A DNA stretch of 7,930 nt, taken from an uncultured Clostridia bacterium (lineage in GTDB: Bacteria > Bacillota > Clostridia > Oscillospirales > CAG-272). This document shows positions 5,755-7,930 of the stretch, piece by piece (the first letter of the stretch is position 1; every line of letters begins with the position of its first letter). The notes beneath the pieces were generated by a model, which saw nothing but the letters and a program-made list of their open reading frames with translations, did no database searches and had not been told where the DNA came from. The stretch covers positions 1 to 7,930 of the forward strand of contig CAMGCN010000036.1 of the NCBI GenBank assembly GCA_946040935.1, in the 5' to 3' direction. A program made the translations under genes and the position numbers.

Positions 5755-5864
5755 TTTTGATACAAAAATCGGGAGGGGGTGCATTTTGCTTGATTTTCGG
5801 GGGTGCTGGGTGCAAAATGCCCATTTTTTGACCCAAGGGGGTGCAAATGTACTTTTTGAGTCAT
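5751..5864 (-). CDS. 37-codon frame, possible stump of a mobile-element gene
   Basis: ATG (5864..5862) lies two bases after the stop of the SHOCT-like gene, so translation could be coupled. GGATGAGG just upstream is a possible ribosome site. The frame ends at TAG (5753..5751), overlapping the sigma-factor stop on the other strand. The product is His-, Pro- and Ser-rich (MTQKVHLHPLGSKNG at the start) with no domain. In related elements I would expect a serine recombinase gene here, so this may be a truncated or scrambled 5' end; that is inference. It may also be untranslated. Confidence 0.25.
   Translation of the reverse strand: MTQKVHLHPLGSKNGHFAPSTPENQAKCTPSRFLYQN
5781..5820. repeat. Inverted repeat plus GGGGGTGC short repeats
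   Basis: GCATTTTGC (5781-5789) and GCAAAATGC (5812-5820) are exact nine-base inverted arms. In the same 80 bases the motif GGGGGTGC occurs three times (near 5775, 5799 and 5838). This lies between the convergent sigma-factor gene and the SHOCT-like gene. It may be an element end or a weak bidirectional terminator; no T-run follows. Confidence 0.4.
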
Positions 5865-5866
5865 TT

Positions 5867-6061
5867 TTATACCTCATCCTTGTACGGCTCAAGGGGTGGT
5901 TTGTACTTTTTCAGCATCTCCTCTTTGCATAAATGCAGTTCTTTTTCGTTGATAATGCCACGGGAGTGCATTTGCTTGAACATAATGACAGCGTTCATAT
6001 AGTGGAGCTGTCTTTCGGTTTCTTCGGGGTTCATCCCCGGCAATGGCTTTTGGATATTCAT
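5867..6061 (-). CDS. SHOCT-like small protein typical of mobile elements
   Basis: 64 residues, no membrane segment. Residues 12-30 are helical (NPEETERQLHYMNAVIMFK). Then comes a SHOCT-like turn and helix: MHSRGIINEKELHLCKEEMLKKY (31-53), which matches the pattern of a Gly-Ile-Ile/Ser start, an acidic helix and a closing leucine- and lysine-rich helix. SHOCT segments act as oligomerization or interaction modules; no enzymatic role is expected. GAGGTG (6072..6067) stands five bases before the ATG, so the start is secure. Short proteins of this kind are, as I recall, common beside sigma factors and serine recombinases in clostridial conjugative or mobilizable elements. Here it is followed two bases later by a 37-codon frame. 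A possible -35 TTGACT lies upstream near 6130 but has no good -10. Function unknown. Confidence 0.65.
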   Translation of the reverse strand: MNIQKPLPGMNPEETERQLHYMNAVIMFKQMHSRGIINEKELHLCKEEMLKKYKPPLEPYKDEV

Positions 6062-6140
6062 AAAAGCACCTCTTTTAAAATATTAGCCTTGCGGCTTGGT
6101 TTAATAAAGATGCTCAAAAATCCAGAAAAGTCAAGTCCCG

Positions 6141-6183
6141 AAAAAACAAATCACCGCGCCTATTATAAGTAGACGCGGTAATT
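6141..6183 (-). terminator. Rho-independent terminator of the HEPN-like gene
   Basis: On the minus strand AATTACCGCG (6183..6174) pairs with CGCGGTGATT (6158..6149) with one G-U wobble. An inner CTA/TAG pair shortens the loop. It is followed by TG and six T (6146..6141). The stem begins 33 bases after the stop codon of the 6216-7316 gene. The best terminator in the window. Confidence 0.85.
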
Positions 6184-6215
6184 GATAAAATATTGTGAAC
6201 GAATGTATAATGTTA

Positions 6216-7316
6216 TTATGTTCTTTCTCTCAAATCATCTTGTGCTAAGCTTAGTCCAATCACAGTAAGCCAATATAATTCTTCTTCGGTTTTGTATTCA
6301 AAACAAATATACTTTTCCAATGGTATTTTGATTGAATTCACATCATAAGTTTTCCATATTTTAAGTATGACTTTTGAATATAGATTTGCACATTCATATC
6401 CAAAATGGTTGTCGTGTGGCATATATTGTGGCAACAATAGTTTTTCGATTTCGAGATTACAATCAACATTCATATTTTGAAAACAATCATAGATTTCGCC
6501 TATTCCCAAGATAACTTTTTGCCTAAATGCTTCAATAGCATCTGTGTTTTTCTCGCAACAAAAATTTGTTGTGAGAAACCGTTCCATTTGCTCCAGTTCT
6601 TCAATAAGAATTCCTCCGCCAAATCGTTGCTGCGAGGCATTTTTCAATATCGTAATTTGCTCTATCAGATCATTTGATTTCGGAATAACGCTGTTTTGCA
6701 TTTCTTTTTTGTAATCAAAAGCGATATTGTCAATAGCATTTATGATTTGTTGTATATATTGGCAGCGTGTTTCGTAGAATTTTTTCAGCTCGTCAACAGT
6801 TACCGTTACTTTTTCAAATCCAGAATTAGGAATATTACTGTATAAGAGAACCGACATTTCGGTGGGAGTTCCATCATGAGTTGACCAACTGGCGAACTTC
6901 AGCCCAAACTCTTGTCTTGAATTAAGATTTACTGAATGAGCTCCAAAACAAGAACGAATTTCTTTGAAATAACCGTTATCATCTTGATCGAAAATTTTTC
7001 TTTGAAATACATTAGATTGATTTTTGAAAGGTACAGTTTGGGGATTGATAAAAACTCTATGTAGTTGATAAATGCTTTCCCATACTATATCTATACAGCA
7101 AATATACTGATAAAATTTCATGCACGTCTCCAATCCGTCGGAGCTTTTTAATTCATCCAATGCTTTATCTATATTTGTCATTCCAACATCCAACCAGTCC
7201 ATAGAAGAGCATATACAATTCCATTGGTCTCTTGAATTGTAGTTTTGATATTTTGCAAGGATAAAATTAGTTTCGTTTACCTTTTCTCTTAATAATACAT
7301 TCCAATGCTGTGACAT
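6216..7316 (-). CDS. Hypothetical protein with a HEPN-like R-x5-H motif
   Basis: 366 residues from the preferred start (codon 12 of the longest frame). No signal peptide or membrane segment is visible; mostly predicted alpha-helical, with several Cys but no paired metal motif. Residues 60-135 hold a helical stretch (YICCIDIVWESIYQLHRVF, 71-89) followed by YFKEIRSCFGAHSVNLNSR (116-134). R121 and H127 lie in an R-x5-H arrangement like the Rx4-6H catalytic motif of HEPN ribonucleases, at the expected place near the start of the last helix. Residues about 138-172 look like a beta-rich insert (FASWSTHDGTPTEMSVLLYSN), followed by helices. The whole protein matches no family I can name. The gene is distinctly AT-rich compared with the left part of the window, suggesting acquisition. 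It lies 93 bases downstream of a Zn-ribbon repeat gene in the same direction and ends at a strong terminator. A toxin or defence role is inference from the motif only. Confidence 0.75.
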   Translation of the reverse strand: MSQHWNVLLREKVNETNFILAKYQNYNSRDQWNCICSSMDWLDVGMTNIDKALDELKSSDGLETCMKFYQYICCIDIVWESIYQLHRVFINPQTVPFKNQSNVFQRKIFDQDDNGYFKEIRSCFGAHSVNLNSRQEFGLKFASWSTHDGTPTEMSVLLYSNIPNSGFEKVTVTVDELKKFYETRCQYIQQIINAIDNIAFDYKKEMQNSVIPKSNDLIEQITILKNASQQRFGGGILIEELEQMERFLTTNFCCEKNTDAIEAFRQKVILGIGEIYDCFQNMNVDCNLEIEKLLLPQYMPHDNHFGYECANLYSKVILKIWKTYDVNSIKIPLEKYICFEYKTEEELYWLTVIGLSLAQDDLRERT

Positions 7317-7321
7317 TATAT

Positions 7322-7327
7322 CTCCTT
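7322..7327 (-). promoter_or_regulatory. Ribosome site deciding the start of the HEPN-like gene
   Basis: On the minus strand AAGGAG (7327..7322) stands five bases before the ATG at 7316. The longer frame begins at an ATG at 7349 with no ribosome site and would contain this motif inside its codons. The 7316 start is therefore preferred. Confidence 0.8.
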
Positions 7328-7409
7328 CGAAAATCTTATTATGCTTCAACTATGTATTCAACCGCTTTAACGCAACACACAAAAAAGTCGTTAATTACAA
7401 AGTTTGCCT

Positions 7410-7885
7410 TCATTTGCTATGGCTTTTTCTGCAAATAGGGCAACCTCTGCCTTTGTTTCTATCTGCAATCCTTGCCTGCCATTCGTGACCTTCGCTGCAT
7501 TTCCACCAGACTTTTTTATTGCTGTTAGGTAATACATCCATAGGTGTTAATCCGTCATTTTTTTCATAATTCCATTCTTTTGCTAACGACGGATTAACCG
7601 TTTGCAAATCATTTTCGCCTTTTACGGCATATCGACCTGAACAATATGGGCAACTATTTCCTCTATTTCGCTCTATTATCCTTGCTTGCCATTCGTGACC
7701 TACGCTGCATTTCCACCATACTTTTTTTTACTATTAGGCATTACGTCTGCGGGCGTTAATCCATTGTTCTTATCATAATGCCAATCTTTAGCTAAAGTTG
7801 GATTAACTGTTTCCAGATCGTTATAACCCTTTAAAACTTTTCTGCTTGAACAATATGGACATCCACGACCTTTATTTCTGTGATC
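7410..7885 (-). pseudogene. Zn-ribbon (DUF4379/treble-clef) repeat protein, 3' part only, frameshifted
   Basis: The minus strand encodes repeats of about 70 residues: NP-[TS]-LAK-[DE]-W-x-Y-[DE]-KN-[ND]-GLTP-x-DV-x-PNS, then KKVWWKC, GHEWQARI and finally CPxC. Two complete repeats and the CPYC end of a third are visible. Each repeat supplies KC and CPxC cysteines for one zinc, with the GHEW histidine possibly contributing; this fits the Probable Zinc-ribbon domain family (DUF4379, PF14311). The reading frame breaks in an A8 run (7729..7722): one more A would restore SKKKVWWKCSVGHEW and join both halves. Corresponding sites in adjacent DNA repeats are 210 bases apart on one side of this run but 209 across it, which locates the lost base. 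The gene ends at TGA (7412..7410), and its 5' part lies beyond the contig end. Such repeats often accompany endonuclease domains (my recollection), but none is visible here. The frameshift may be a sequencing or assembly error. Confidence 0.75.
7440..7885. repeat. Tandem 210-base coding repeats
   Basis: Matching blocks recur: ATTCGTGACC[TA]TCGC-like at 7481 and 7691 (210 apart) and GGATTAAC[CT]GTTT at 7591 and 7800 (209 apart). A third partial copy (TTTATTTCTGTGATC) reaches the adapter. The repeats diverge in sequence but not in length, apart from the single lost base in the A8/T8 run at 7722-7729. They encode the Zn-ribbon units. Confidence 0.75.
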
Positions 7886-7930
7886 CTGTCTCTTATACAC
7901 ATCTCCGAGCCCACGAGACGCTACGCTATC
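7886..7930 (+). other. Illumina Nextera transposase adapter and i7 index (artefact)
   Basis: CTGTCTCTTATACACATCT (7886-7904) is the Nextera mosaic-end sequence. It is followed by CCGAGCCCACGAGAC (7905-7919), then an eight-base index GCTACGCT (7920-7927; as I recall, Nextera N709) and ATC, the start of the flow-cell sequence. This is untrimmed adapter, not genome. A start codon in it gives the false N-terminus MYKRQ to the Zn-ribbon frame. True sequence ends at 7885. Confidence 0.97.

Noticed and set aside
5540..5836. Leftward 98-codon frame across the sigma-gene end
   Set aside because: Antisense to the sigma gene's 3' end with no ribosome site; the coupled 37-codon frame in another phase is the better candidate after the SHOCT-like gene.
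5738..6172. Rightward frames opposite the SHOCT-like gene
   Set aside because: The leftward gene has a strong ribosome site and a coherent helical protein; the opposite frames lack both.
7410..7607. Separate 65-residue Zn-ribbon protein
   Set aside because: The TTG start is internal to a repeat. The same frame continues upstream to the A8 run with matching repeat sequence.
7440..7885. CRISPR-like spaced repeats
   Set aside because: The period is 210 bases, the units are coding and divergent, and no short conserved repeat with unique spacers exists.
7700..7900. Complete 66-residue Zn-ribbon protein starting MYKRQ
   Set aside because: The start is in sequencing adapter and the end is a frameshift; it is an internal piece of a longer gene.

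Overview
The window looks like a contig end from a low-to-mid-GC Clostridia-type Firmicute (gut Lachnospiraceae or Oscillospiraceae style). This rests on AT-rich sigma-A-type promoters, strong AGGAG ribosome sites, a CDP-glycerol (teichoic-acid-type) transferase, an ECF-type sigma factor and a short SHOCT-like mobile-element gene. The last 45 bases are not biological: they are an Illumina Nextera transposase adapter plus index read-through.

Left part (1-3640), ordinary chromosomal genes. A leftward operon has a clear promoter at 2252-2280. It encodes a CDP-glycerol:glycerophosphotransferase-family protein (973-2202) and, 18 bases on, a YidC/Oxa1-like multi-spanning membrane protein (954 to beyond base 1). 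The second gene is open to the window edge and is easily missed because its stop lies outside. Diverging from the operon, with its own good promoter at 2445-2473, is a 374-residue cytoplasmic polysaccharide-deacetylase-like protein fused to a C-terminal YunG-like domain. The theme is envelope polymer or glycan modification.

Middle part (3640-5055), a scrambled and mostly non-coding zone. It holds a 51-codon orphan frame, a 46-codon tail resembling the end of a Fic-family protein, and an AraC-type regulator reduced to its DNA-binding domain. These are followed by about 330 bases crowded with inverted repeats. They include a 104-base imperfect inverted repeat with a two-hairpin head, a hairpin next to a sequence resembling MobQ-type (RSF1010-like) oriT nic regions, and a 31-base palindrome. 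I read this as debris of one or more mobilizable elements.

Right part (5056-7885), accessory genes. A rightward ECF-type sigma factor seems to lack the usual end of its C-terminal extension. It converges on a leftward pair: a 64-residue SHOCT-like protein and a 37-codon frame that may be the stump of the next gene. Then comes an AT-rich leftward pair: a Zn-ribbon (DUF4379/treble-clef) repeat protein, of which only the 3' part is present and which is frameshifted in an A8 run, and a 366-residue protein of unknown function carrying a HEPN-like R-x5-H motif. A strong terminator follows this pair.

I do not see a complete novel system. The best candidates for follow-up are the structured or oriT-like region, the HEPN-like/Zn-ribbon pair and the deacetylase-YunG fusion. 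No rRNA, tRNA, CRISPR array or complete transposase or recombinase is visible.
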